From: Setaria digitata
Lineage: Eukaryota; Nematoda; Chromadorea; Rhabditida; Setariidae
DNA length: 64,000 nt
Direction: 5' to 3'
Assembly (NCBI GenBank): GCA_003640385.1
Contig: RCAB01000092.1
Span: 62,001-126,000 of the forward strand
Shown: one piece after another, positions 12,444-26,186 of the stretch
Layout: each line of letters begins with the position of its first letter
Numbering within the stretch: the first letter of the stretch is position 1
The notes under the pieces: model-generated
Seen by the model: only the letters and a program-made list of their open reading frames with translations
Databases searched by the model: none
What the model was told of the DNA's origin: nothing
Position numbers and translations under genes: made by a program

Positions 12444-15400
12444 TCATGATAATGCGGCCACAATAGCAGTGATCTCTTCTGCTAGACAAACGAATACCAT
12501 CTTGTACTGTTCGCAGGTTTCTACCATGCCTGGACGTTGATCACGCAAGTGTTCAAGTGAACCTGCTACATTTAGTTCCTTCACACCTGCAAGAAACATC
12601 GTCAAATAAGTCTCAGGTGTTTCTGTCAGCACAGAACGATGAAAACAACGACTTCAGCATTTGCGACATAATTATCGATTTCAGTAAAACAGTAAGCTGT
12701 TTAGGTCATTAAGGAAGGTCAAATAGAGTCTTATCCATACACATCAGAGGTAGCATGAAGCTTTTTAATGTTTCAAATGCAGACATGTCTTAACATGGCT
12801 GAATGATAAATGAAATTGAAATAAGACTGGTCTTCCGAATAGCAATCCATTAAAAAGCGTTATTCAATCTAAAAAGTTAATTCTCCTATAAAAATATGCC
12901 ACAGTTATTGGCCAAGGCAAAGTATATATATATATATATATATATATACCTCTGGCAACTCGACTAAGTATCATATCGAGCAAACAGAATGTTCCAGTCC
13001 GTCCAGTACCATCAGTAGAATGTACGACTATTGGAACTGCTCTTCCGCGATATGATTTATTGATCTTTCTGCAAAAATGCTGTAAAGTTTTACTGTAATT
13101 TGTGAGAATTTTCCTCGTTGAGGTTACCTTTATTACGTATAATCCAATTAACCTGCCATGCAAATGATAGTGCGAAAGAAAAGGCACGTTCACACTACAG
13201 AACTTTACAACATTTCACGTTTTCTTATATTGTGCCCTTTTCTCTCTTGCAGTTCTTCACGTGCATTAAGGTAATTGTTGATGGTTCAAAACAAGTTCAG
13301 CAATGGAAGGAAAAAAAAAAAACGTTAAATTAAAATTTATTTTAAAATATATAAAAGTATTGAAATAGAATCTTCCGTCTTCTCGCACTACAAAGGAACT
13401 TCACTACTTCCGTCAGTGAGTATACACGTAAGGAAGAAAGTAAAAGAAATCAATTCAAAGAAGGAAAAGGGATGATTTGTTGGCACGACGCTTCCCGTCC
13501 ATCACTTTTGTGACTATGCAATTATTCGAGAACAAAATTGCTAATCCACAAAAATGATCGACGAGTGCAGGCGTCTCATCCGGAACACTGAAGATTGTAG
13601 TGGAAAATGACACATGCAGGCAGTCGATCACCACTAACGATCAATTAATTAATCAACAGACTGTGTTACCCAAAACAGTGTGATTGGAACGTTGTGTCCA
13701 ATTCGTCTCCCTACAAACTATACCGGAACCACCTTCCCGACAGTACTAAAATACAGTGGATCTTTAATTTTCGGTTTGGATAATCATGCAGACCAGAAAA
13801 CCGGAACAAAATATATTGCTTGTTTGTGGATATATATTTTCATCGATGGAAAAGCTGCTGCTAATTTCTGTAAGGAAAGCGGTTGGAATCGGACCTTTTC
13901 CTATAAGTTCTTGCAGTTCATACCTTCTAAGATTCAATAAATATTAAAGTGTTGCTGCAGAAAGTTTATTGAAAAGAAACCTGCGAAAATCGAGTAATGC
14001 TTTGGTACTCGGTGGTACTCCTTTTTTGGGCCATGTCAAGAAATGAAATTGAGTTACAGTTCGGGTTTCATTCGTCTTCAAACTTTTTAAGTAAAATGAG
14101 CGCACCATGTAGTCTTCGCTCCAGATGTGTTCTGATACCAAATGGATCTGTGAGAAGTATAATTTTTTCAACAAATTCTTCTTTCCAAGGATTTATTAAA
14201 TAGGATAAAACTACTTCTTTGTTCTCGTATTTTAAGTTGCAGATGACAGCACTGTCAAGTGTTCAGCAAGAAATTGTTTATTTTTATCCCGTTACAAATA
14301 ATAATTAGGGTACCTCTTACAATTCAACAAATGATATGAATACGAGAGTTACGACAAAGTGAAATGAGGCGTACCTAACCTTATCACGCTGTCTGTTCAG
14401 ATGTAATAAAATTTAATTTTTCTTTTCAACTTTTTTTGCTTCATTTGTTTTTCTTTTGATTTACGGACAAAAAAAAAAAAAAAAAAAACGTTTCAACAAA
14501 AACTGACTTCGAAACATCCATATATTTGCGAACCACTTTCAGGCCAGTATTTCAAGCATCGTCCTTCTTGCAGGTCATCATTGTTTGTTAAGTTTACAAT
14601 CAGTGCGGTAACCTAAAGTTTGAAATATCATTATCACTGCACCATCAACAATACAAATGAATGACTGAATATTTTGAAAGGTCATTTTGTGGCATTTTTA
14701 CAAATTTAAAATCAATTTCGAAAAAGAAACTCACCTAGTTCTTTGCTTGTATTAATTCAAAAACATATTAATATTAAGAGGAAAGCAAGTCTGACCCGTT
14801 GATTTCTTAAGTGAAGGGAATCCGATGAATGACAAGCCTTATCGTGTCTCTTTGTAATCCTTTTCCTTGTCTACGTTATAACGCTGTAGTATGTAATTCT
14901 TTACTTTCGAAGTTTTAGTTTGCTTATTACTGAACAAATAGTTTGAATACCGTTAAATTTCAATATCACACTTTTCCGCATGTAAATTAAACAATAATTT
15001 TATTTTAGGTTATCTTTTCGTCATCACCTGTTCATATTTATGATACTTGAGGGAAATTTTAAGGGAATGATTTCAATTACTGAAAGCAGCAACATTTGTG
15101 TGATACGAAAAGATGACAGATACTGCTAGCAGTTGCAATTACAGAAAGAAGTAAATGCTCTTAAAAAGTAAAATGCTGCTTAGAAAGTAAAATGTTGACT
15201 GAAAAGAAAACTAACTTGTTCCCAAATCATTTCCCAGAAATCAGCGATGGTTTTCGGAAGTGGTGATTGTGTAGCGATGTAACTGGCTTGTTTCGGATCA
15301 CAATCGTGGATTGCTGATGCATTAATGAATACCGAATCGCTCAATGTATCACGAATACTAACTAATGTGTCGTCATCTAAAAATCCTTACCTGAATTTTA

Positions 15401-18400
15401 TTATCAACCGAGATTCTTGAAATTAGTGCAGTGAGATTTTAAAGTACTTGGGTTTTCTTTTGAGTGAAATTCTTCTTCCCGCATTTCACAAATGAATAAA
15501 ATTCACTTTGTGAATTGTGTTTTATTATCACTAATGAATATATCATTTCAAATGCATCCAAATTATCTCATCTAATAGAAGAGTCAGACTTGAACTCAAA
15601 AAGCTTGAAATTCAATTCATTTTTTATTTTATTTAAAAGGAGCAGATCGGGCATGTCCATTAGGAAGCATTATCGATAACTCTTCTGAAGTAATAGACGC
15701 TTTGAAGAGAAGTGTCTTGCTTTAACTGCCTATGCTTAACTCCTACTCGAAACTTGCTACCTCCTCTCATATCTTCACTACTTAACCAGAGCAACGAATA
15801 AATTGTTGTATGGAAAAGTGCTGCGAGCATCAGTCAGTGTCAGCTTAGTACGAACTGCTCAGTATTCATAGGAACATTAATAAAATTGAATTAACATTGG
15901 AAGCTCACATGGTAGACAATTCCCATTTCGATTCTTCTCTATATTTTCTTCTTTTCCTGCAATTGACGCTATTCCATTTGGATTCACATATCCGTCCAGA
16001 GTTTTCCACTGTTCTTCTATTTTTGATGCATCGTTTAAGTAGTCGCGTAGGAATGACTGGAATTTAGAAGTTTACAAAGACTACGGTACTTAAGTTAGAA
16101 CTACTTAAGAGAAGGAAGATGGCTGGAAAAATTTATACATGGAACGAAACAAAAAACTAAGGCTCATAAGCGAGAAAGGCGAAAAATAATAGATTGCTGT
16201 TATCATTCGTAAGCTTTCTTTAAAAATCATGCGACTAAGTGATATCTGTCAAGAGCAAAAAAAGAAAAACTTTTCAACCTCAAAAAAATTCAATATGGAA
16301 TTATGATTATATGCAAGTAATTGAGCAATTAAATACATAATAATTCAAAATCTATTCACCAAGATGACATGGCCTGTTGATATGTCGATATTGGATTGAC
16401 CGATTGGTTCTTCAACCCTAAAAATGAAACTTTTGCAATCTCCCCTCGCATTGCCTTCTCTATTTCCACTAATTAATAAAAGAAACGAACCAAGATGATG
16501 CTTTATTGGAATGATTAGAATGAGGTTCGATAATGCCTGTACCCTCACAATAATTCATTCGGTATCGACATAAATCCTGATAAGCAAGCAGTGCCTTCTG
16601 GCTGTCAACTTCTGGGATGCCACATTTACGTTTCTTTTTACGATATTCTTTGATCTGATGAATTGTCAATACTGATAGCAGTATCACTATTGTAAATGCA
16701 CAGACAGCAAGGATCGGAATGAAGAAGCGGTCTCGAGTTTCACTTTCAACTGGTACCGCATCCTGAAATATCGGCAGTGGATTTAAGTGAAAGGCATAAT
16801 TATGATAAAATCTTTCAGTGTCTTTCCGAAACTAAGAAGGAAAATACTCCGCTACATTCTATACAAGTATAACCTACTTCGCCACTCCCTATACCGGTTT
16901 CATCGACGTGTATGCCGGAAACTGTTTGAATATCTTTTCTTCTTTTATCTGTAATGATAAAGATGGGAAATAGAGAAGTCACAGTTACAGTTCAAAAACT
17001 TTAAATTCCAGAGCTCTTTCTAAATTTAAGTTTAAAAACGGAAGACTACACTTACAGACATCTTCTGCGATACCTCCCACTGAATCTAGTCGTTTTTCGT
17101 TTTCTGGAAGTGTTAAGGTAGATCGACCAGCTCGAAATGACAACTGATTACCGTCTAGCCTTCAAAAACTTCGTTCATATCAGTGGATTAGTAGAAATAA
17201 ACTGGAATGCGGTTATTAAACTGATTAAAATACGGTGCACAACTAGAGACGATCTCCAATTTTTAACTTCTTAAAATTCTCGCTTATTTAAGATGGTCCA
17301 AGCATAATTTTAATTTTCTGGTATATTTCTTAAAAAAAATTATTTCGATGTCACCTAGCAGGAAACTTTTAAATTGCATTTAATAAGGAAATAGGTGGCC
17401 TAATGAATGGTAATTGATACGCATACTTTTTCTGATGAAATGATTTAAGCCCTACAGAAAATCATCGAAAATGAGTTGGTTAGGTTTTGCAATTGAGATA
17501 TCCAGATAACTGATCAGATGACGAAGCTTGTTATCGTTTACATTTTTGGCAACCTTCAGATATACCCGATTACCGTCCACTTTCTGGTATGATGGCATTC
17601 CTTTCACTATTTTATGCTCTGTCTTTTCCAAACCTGGGAATAATTAGAACTATGAGCTTTTGCTTATCTTGGAGCGATTGCATCTACTCACAAATTTCAT
17701 TCATTAAAATATATCAATAAATTCCTATTGGTAGTCCGCTTTCCTTTCAAATATCGAATTTTGTTCATTATTTTCGCCAAAAGCTGACAAATAGATGAAA
17801 TCACATAGCACCACAGAAGAATGGATTGAAGTGAATCATCGAATACTTCGATGAATTTAAATTCGAATGAATGGTTGAACTTGCGAAATAAATCGTTAAC
17901 TGTTATGCTCCTTCTTATGATTTACCGCTTTACATTTCATTATCACACACCATGTTATAATCAATAATTTGTGTTTTAGTGTAAAATGACTCAAATGAAG
18001 ACAGTAGTTCACCTGTGTTCTGGTTACCTAGATGCTCGATGTCTTTCTTGAAAACCGGCGCTTGATGATCAGCGAAATTCAGGGATTCTTCTTCTTCCTC
18101 TTCACCAGAATTTGGAACCTCCGCTGCAACTGTTCAGTTTCCATTAATTCTAATATAATAATATTATTAATATAGTGTGCTTTTAATGGTTACTGTTTAT
18201 ATATTCTGCCTGCAATCAAGCAGTGAATTTCGATTAGTCCATTCAAAATCACTGTTCTTAAAAATCTGTGAATTTAAATTTTAAGAACTTTTTGGCACAT
18301 TAACAACCATATATTAATCATAAGTATGATTAGCTTCTGTACAAAGAGCATTAATTGACTTTCGTTAACAGTGAAGTGAATTTTGCTAATCAATCAAACT

Positions 18401-21400
18401 TTAAAAGCATTAGGAATTAACATCTTAAAATAAACGCACAAGATGACATGGAATTTTCCACTGCTATCATGTTGTTATCATTATTAATTGGTTTTTTTTC
18501 AGTATTCCACGTCGTTAATCCCAAATTATTGTTGTCTTCCAACATATTTCTTCCAGAAATTGAATACTCTTCGCTATCACTGCCACTACTCTTCACGTCG
18601 TTCGCAGATTCTAAAAAGTAACGGTAGCAAAAGCAAAAAAGATGAACGATGTTTACTAAGTTCTCTGAAGAAGCTTATTTGTATAAATTCTCAAGTATTT
18701 AGGCATGCTCATGGCTACTGCCAAATTACTGAAATCTAAACTGCATCCAAATTTATAATGCTAAATGCTTTCTCGAAAAGATTACCTATGTTTCGTTGTT
18801 GTTTGACAAAATGGTATAAGATTCCTTCAGCTGAATTGATGTTTTGAAGCTGTGAGACATCATTGATGATTGCTAGTTTTATCGACTGCAATGCTTTTAC
18901 TTAACACCTTCTTAACCACTAATTATAAGAAGACTAAACCTAAAAAATTTCTGCAGTGGATTTATCAGTTCATTAAAATTATGAAAATAAAAGGTCAAGT
19001 AATCTCAAACTTTGGTAAAATTGTATGATTTCAAGTAGTGTAGGAACTACAGAAAATTCTTTAATTTTATACTTCGAATTTGAATTCAAATTTTATTATT
19101 ATCACTAGTTTTTTTGAAGTTGTCAAAATAATTTATAAAAAAAAGCTTTGGATTCATTGTTGCAGTGAAACACTGAACCCAAAACTTTCCCTTGTATTAA
19201 TCATCTCAAATGCTATTTTCATATGATATGGTTGGATGAGGTAAGTTATTTCAACTCCCATCTCTGAATCCTTCAGATTTCCAATACACAGAAAAATTTT
19301 TCTTTTTTTTTCAGATATAGAAAGTCAAAAAAGTAAGAATAGTGAAATTGAAAGAGGTGATCGGAAAAAAATAATTTGTCAACTTCGAAATATTTCTCGA
19401 CAAATATACCAAATTAAAAGATTAAGTAATTATTGATAACGAGCAAAGTGCTTGTGTCTTAAACTGCTTTTATTAAGATGATTTGTCATACTTTTTTAAT
19501 GTACTGTTTGTTTTGGCCGTCAACATTTTACAAGACATACGTGACGTGGAATTAAATAAATTAATTATCATTGTTTAAAATGATACCAAGTCGGAGTCAG
19601 ATATCATTGTCATTAATAGTGAAAAAGACGTGAGCAAGAAGCGAAAAGGTCACTTATTATAATTCATCATATTTCTTTCTACTGGATAATGATTTCTGAA
19701 AGCCTCAGAATTCGATTATTTAGTTGATAACTTCTAATCTAATTAATTATAAAAGTATCAGTTGATTACAATTAGAAAAGAGATTTTAAGGCAGTCATTA
19801 TAAGTTCATCATCCCCAGTTCGTGTAAAATTATCGATCAGTGCTCTCCAACTTGGCATTACCATTTAAATTGGGTCATTTATGTTTCCACAGCACAAATT
19901 TTTTTTTTCGGATTTTAGATAACAAAATGGAAAATAAAAGAACACTAACCTGCAACATTTGCCAAATATTTTTCGGGTTAATGACGTCACAAAAATTAAG
20001 GTCGTATTTTAGTTGCAGCATTAAAACCACCTTGAAATAAGTAATAAGACATTGCGTCCGCGCATCTTCCAAACTGTAACCTTCTCGATCAAGTTTTTCT
20101 AACTGATTGCTTAACACCTCTTTCAGAATATAATCGGTCGGATTTGGAAGAATCGAAGCAACGTGTTCCGTTGATGCACATTCTCCAAATAAACCATCTA
20201 CAAAATACTAATTTTTCTTCTTTTTACAAACCCATCCTGACAAAAATTTCTGTTTTAAACAAAGTCACAGTTGCCATATGCCTATAAATCGTTAATAGCA
20301 AATGCACTAAACAGTATAACTTGATCATTGCTCACAGTTTTATAAAAAACCATTCGAGGTAGATGTTAGTTGATTGAATAAGCATATTATTTTGCTTTTT
20401 AGTGGTTAATCCACAAATGCCTACTGTAGAAGTCGGATTACGGTAGCTGTTGAAGCAGTTAAAAAGAGTAATACTATTTTACATTTTGTAAAGTAGCAAC
20501 TGCATCAGTGAAGTTTATACTACTTATAAAAATACCTCCAATCTCTAATCCAAGATTTCCTACACTGCATCAAAAACGTCTACTCGTATTTAGTTCCAGG
20601 TGCGTTAGTGTCATTTACTTACTCAGTTCTTTTCGCTAGCTTAGCCCACCGCTAAAGTGCTGAATCACTTCTAGTTGATTAAACTTCCTTCGTTATTTAT
20701 CCGAATAATTGTGCTGTTATCAATATAAAATCTTATTAAGACCACTGGAAAATGTTTTAAATTCCCGGTCATTCATCATGAAAAGTGTAAAGCTAAATTA
20801 TCATATGAGAAATAAAATTGGATAAAAAAGCATTTTTATGCAGAAATCCAATGGGATCTAATAGTTGCAACAAGTTTCCTACTGCGATACCGAAGTAGTT
20901 TGGCATATTGGTAGCACACTAAATATATGAGCATAAAGAATAAAACATTATGAGGTGACGAAAAAGTTCACAGTTTAAGAAGAAATTTGAATGAAGAATA
21001 GTTCTAAAAAAAATTTAAAATTTTCATCTCTTTAAAAGCTGATGGTTCATTTTCCTACTTTTCATGTCGATGAATGGCTTTTATTTGATAACCGTTTTAG
21101 ACTATTATCTCATTATCGTTTATTTGTCAGTAATATCCATTCAAATTTTAATTCATCTCAGTCACCCTGATCAATTGAAATAGTAATTTGATAGTTTAAA
21201 TTTATTTCTAAAAAACATGTGACACTATTAAAGATGGATTTAATGAAACAGTATTACATTTTTGAAATAAGTTCAAAAATGCGATCAAGATAGAGGCTTC
21301 ATTTGCAAATGTTTTTCTATAAATTTTAATTTCTTTTGTAAATTTATAATTGATAATAAATTTTATGAATTTTCTGTATTGAAAATGAGGCTTTTTCAAA

Positions 21401-24400
21401 AATTGTGCGAATTTAACCAGTAGTTTAGAAGTTTTCGCTGCTTTCATTGGTTGAAATTTTTTTTTTATAAGTGAAAACTGGCCTTGTATGCAAATTTCGT
21501 TTTCTTCGCATATTTCATCGTATAAAATACAACCTGAAATTATAAATCTTCCACACTAATTTATAAAAGTTGAATAACGAAAGAGTATTGCTGAATAATT
21601 ATATTAGTTGATAATTGGTACTGTGAAGCCTCTTTTAAACGAAAAAAAAGGAAGCAATAAGAAAATGCTGCAAAATAGACTTGTTGAAATCGGTGAAAAT
21701 GATACTCTTATGTTTCATGCTTAATTGTAAATGTACAGGATTAATCAGTTTCTTCATTTATCAGATATCAAAATATGATTACGCAATTTATTTCTTTCAG
21801 TGATTAATTATTTATAAATCTTCGAATGATTACGTGACTAGGGCACGGTTAGAGGAAAAGTAGTGAAATTACTGTAAGTTTTATAGCTATGACATAAGCA
21901 TTTATGATAACATTAATTCTAATGCATTTTATTAGTAACTTTTATCCTAAGGCAGAATTTCAGCTAATGGTTTTCAATTCAAAGGCGAAAAATGATATCC
22001 AGAAAAAAATATAAATTCATTTTCCCGGAAACAGAATATAATTTTGTATATATACTTTCCAATTTCTGAATTATCCTTTTTTCAGCATGAGAAAAAAAAG
22101 AATTAAGAGGACACCGGAAAATAATTAGCATTTTAATTCAGCATGTGGTTACGAAACTATCATTATTCTGCTTCAATTGCTACGTAAAGGTGATTGGATT
22201 AAAGTGCGAACTTAATTAGAGAGAATGTATTGTGAGGCTTGCTAATATAATGTTAGTTTTAGCTTTAAATTATTATTATATTGTGTTAGAAAGGAGCAAA
22301 CTAGCAGGCAATGAAGAAAAGAAGGACTGAAATAATATAATATTTATAGCTGATAGCTTAACAAAATATAAGAAGCAAAACTTAACATCATTATTCTTTT
22401 TCTGGAAATATCTTCTTGTATACTGTTATATGTTATGATGAAGTGGCTGAATTATTAATAACAGTTTCTAAATTAGAGAAATGGAATCAAAGAATTTTAA
22501 CATATTATTGTTTTTCTTTTACAAATGAAAAGTGCAGATATAATTCATCACTCATTGCATTTGATAATAGATGCTTCATTTGTCCGCTTATCATATTTTA
22601 ATTTTATGATGTTGTTAAATTTGCATTTTATTTTTAATTCATTTCCGAATATTAATCTAACTTTTTGTTTTTTTTTTCGTCGGCTTATTCGTAATGATTA
22701 ATAATTACTTGAAAATTTTGCTTCTAGCCGGTTTAGAAGTACCAGAGAATGTTTAACACTTATAGAGTAAGAAAGATCGAATTTAGGGACCGAAATTCGA
22801 TTATTCTTGAAGTATTCAGTATTTAGTACATTATAAGTGCTATATATTTTAATATATTATCTCAAAATTAATAATTTTTATTTTTTACATTTTTTCTCCT
22901 TTTTGTCATGATGACATTCATGAAGCCAAATCTATATCATATGTTGGCCATGGTTGAATTCGGTCATATATTGTATTTCGAAGATTTCAACAATATTTTT
23001 TACCACTAACTGTTGATTTTTCTTCGGGGTGAAACTTAATTAGCCAGATCTCTAAGTGCATGGCTGATGCTGTTGTTCTTATCGCCGCCTTAGAACAAAT
23101 ACTATTTGTTCCAAGGTTTCTCATCCTGACAAATGTCCTTGCAGCTACAATAGTTTTCATGGAAAGCATCTTTTTCAAGGAATTAAAGCAAGGAAGTGTA
23201 TGAGCATAACGAATGTTTAAACTCGTTCTTTTTTCTAAACATTTTATCACCAAAAAATGAACATCTAAATGCCTCAGTTAAATCTGAAAGTATCTGACGG
23301 GCATGCTAATTGGGAGGTAAGGCTAATCCACACATTGAAGTGGGTATATGTATCTAAATTACCTGGATGTTTTGCAAAGAACAGAACGAACTGAAGCTTA
23401 TGAAAAGTGAGATTGAGAACTTTGAAGAAAAAAGCACGAAGTTTATCCCAAATATTATGATTGATCTCAGGGGTTACAGTGAGGAAGGCTGCAAAATCAA
23501 GTTTGAAATTTCTTCAAAATTTGAGAGTCCAATAAAATCTTATTGCAAAGAAAATTTATTAAATCATTTGTTTCCACAATCCCAACCAATTTCTGAACTC
23601 TATCACTGTGATGCTTGGTTCAGAATATGCAAGTACCCAAAAAGTCTTCAGCATACTAGAATCCACACCGGTAAGTATCATAAGGTTAATCTCCTTTTAC
23701 TTTAACAACAAAAAATTTGCGCAGAAGAATATGACAGAATTTGAGATAATACAAAGCTCTAGTGTTCCACACTTCATCTTCGAATCATTTGACGATATCA
23801 TTTGCAAGAGAATGCAACCTTTCATTACATCATATCTTTTTTATCGGAGAGAATGTCACCAAAGAGACTGACTCCCCCTCTCTTTCAAGAGTTTTCATAG
23901 CTCATTTTATTTGAAAAGCCTTCCTTAATCATTTATTGGAAATACAATTCTAAATGACTAGAACCCTCATCACATGTCATACATTCATCTGCGCTACTTA
24001 TACATAAATAATAACAAACTAGCATTTCCAGCAATTCAAATACATACAATAATTACCTTTCCAATTTTTGATTGCTGTTTACTACAACTGAAGTTTGTAG
24101 TAAGATGGAGCGAAATACATAAGTATTTGTTGTTATAATAGCATTCTTCTCAAATGCTGTGTCGTGATGCTTCATCTCTCATTTCTCTTTTCAGCAAAGA
24201 TTTAAATGCCTTCTGACATGATGTCAACGTGTTACCTAGCAACTACTAATATTTTTTGTAATAAATTCGTTGCTTCAAAAATTCTCCACAAACTAACTAT
24301 ACAAAGCAAAACTTAAGTTAGTACACCACACAGAAAAAGTGGACGAGATACCGAAAAGCTACAAGGCTTCATGGGAATCGTAAAAGCTAATTTATATTTT

Positions 24401-26186
24401 AAAATACACAGTTGAAAAATTATGCTGCGAAGTAACTGAATCTGCTATACCTCTTGCTTAATTGAATTTGCTTCCATTCTTCTAAAAATCAAATTTTGCT
24501 TTACGAAATTCATATTTCAAATACAAGAAATTTACTTAAAAATAGATTAAGAAGAAACTGTTGTAGATTTCTTACAACCTTAAATAGTAATAGTCTCTTC
24601 TTGTCTTCTTTTTTTTTTTCTTCGGTTTCTATCAAAAAAAAAAAATCGCTGAAACCCAAAATCGGATGGTGCTTTTCGTTATAATTTACATCGTTAATAA
24701 TTTGAGCCCACAGAAACAGAGAGTGTATCAGCTTTGGAAGCAATAATTTCTTTTTACTAGATGTATTTTACTAAATATGTTAAATCTATTTGAAACAATA
24801 CAGATACTTTGTTTTCTCTCAGTTCTTTTTCCTCATTTCTATTTGGATTCTGATTCTAAATTTTCTGACGCTTGCTAGTCAATATTGGACGTCAAGTTAT
24901 TTCAGTTAGTATCATATTTCTTTATTAATTCTATTGTTCGGGCTTGATACAGGTGATGGAAAATTTCATTTAAATGTTTCAGTAGTGAAGTTTGACGTTA
25001 ATGTAATTACATTATTATTTATAAGACGGATGCATGGTTGACATCAAGTTCAATTAAGCAGTTCAAAAGCATGGTAATGATTCACCTAGGATCCTTAAAT
25101 AAAATTCAGTCACTTGTTACAGCTGGAACTAATAGACAGCACAAAATTTTTTATTTGGTATAAAACTTATTAAGGGATAAATTCTAAATGCTCTAAACTG
25201 AACATTTCAGTTTCATAAATCGTAATGAAACTAGGATGCGCACAGGGTAAGATATGCAAGCATGACGCAAATAAAAGGCGGAATCGAATTAGATTTTTTT
25301 TTTTTAAGCTTAAAGGTGATTCTAAATTAAACGTGCTAGAGAATGGTGATTTACAAAGAACAAATTCTGGCTGATTTATGCTCGAATGACCCATATAATT
25401 CAAAAGGCTCATGAATTTAACCTTGCATCACTTGTTTTCCGAAATACAGGTACTAGAAATTGTTTAGTTTATTTAATTTTACCCTGACCAACTTTTTCAT
25501 GCATGCTGAACTTCAATTTCGTTCAACTTCAGCTTATTTGATTCTGATTTAATACTTTCAATAAGTTATGTAAAACTAACAGTAGTACTGCATAACAATT
25601 TGTTTTGGTAATTTTACGATGTAAAGCAGAAAATGAAATAAGAGGACTGAAATTACTTGAGTCGAAAGGATCATTAAATTGTTTGGAATGCTGAAGAGTT
25701 TTATCCAAATTGTTTTTGAAAAAGAAATTTATTTCATTAATTAGTATTTCTCTATTTGTCAGATTTTTTCTTTTTTTTGTACGAATGACTCCGCTACTAT
25801 ATAAAAAAGATGAAAACTGACAACAATTTTTGAATGATATGTTAACGAAGTGATAGGTTGCTAAGCAATCAGTAAGTTTTTATTCTTACTTCACTAGTTT
25901 ATCAGCATCACATCACAGGTCAACATAACTTTCCATTCGCCATAATTTCAGAATTTTATCGATTAAAATTGCCTTTGAACTAATTAACTCCCAAACAATT
26001 TCCAGTTTTACTGCAACTGACGGAAAATGTGAATTAACGAAAGTTGAATAACCTACCGTTGGCAGATTCGGTGTTGACAGCGCCAGTCAAGAGAAAGAAA
26101 ACGATGACGGCAACAGGACGGGTAATATGCTGATTCAGAACGAAAAACGGTTTCAAGGCAGCACCGGAAATCGGGCCTGCTACCAT
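12444..26186 (-). CDS. ida-1: IA-2/phogrin-type receptor pseudophosphatase
   Basis: Homologue of IA-2 (PTPRN), a dense-core-vesicle protein needed for peptide secretion. Sixteen exons (high to low): 26058-26186, 20031-20197, 18786-18885, 18440-18610, 18013-18129, 17456-17633, 17056-17159, 16878-16948, 16491-16762, 16360-16417, 15909-16056, 15216-15376, 14508-14612, 13981-14147, 12950-13068, 12444-12586; about 736 residues. Order: signal peptide; RESP18-like region (DGLFGEC...); acidic linker (SGEEEEEES); SEA-like ectodomain; TM near 358-380 ([20 protein letters not shown]); juxtamembrane YQDLCR and [14 protein letters not shown] domain ([35 protein letters not shown]). The catalytic Cys is Ser and the WPD Asp is Lys, so it should be inactive. 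Phases agree throughout except exon 1, where the signal peptide reads through only if one base is added in the TTTCTTTCTC run near 26100. Confidence 0.93.
12923..12949. repeat. (TA)n microsatellite abutting an ida-1 splice donor
   Basis: Thirteen or so TA units. On the minus strand the run starts directly at the GT of the donor after exon 15 of ida-1 (exon ends at 12950), so the microsatellite supplies the donor GTATAT. Confidence 0.85.
20198..26057 (-). other. ida-1 intron 1, 5.9 kb
   Basis: By far the longest intron in the window, separating the signal-peptide exon from the RESP18-like exon. It is AT-rich with many homopolymer runs. Apart from the zinc-finger remnants at 23056-23875 no coding signal was seen. 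Long first introns often carry enhancers, but none can be pointed to here. Confidence 0.7.
23056..23875 (+). pseudogene. Decayed C2H2 zinc-finger sequence inside ida-1 intron 1
   Basis: On the strand opposite ida-1, three pieces in different frames look like degenerate C2H2 fingers. About 23068-23220 reads CCCSYRRL, then [15 protein letters not shown] and KARKC. About 23597-23671 reads [19 protein letters not shown] followed by HTRIHTG, that is C-x2-W where C-x2-C is expected, then the H-x3-H-T-G linker, and a GTAAGT donor right after the G. About 23795-23870 reads [18 protein letters not shown]. Frames do not join and a paired Cys is missing, so this is most simply a broken gene copy. The evidence is short motif resemblance only, and a chance match cannot be excluded. 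Confidence 0.35.

Noticed and set aside
12258..12466. Leu-rich plus-strand frame over TTG/TTA repeats
   Set aside because: Translation of a triplet repeat, overlapping the ida-1 3' end on the other strand.
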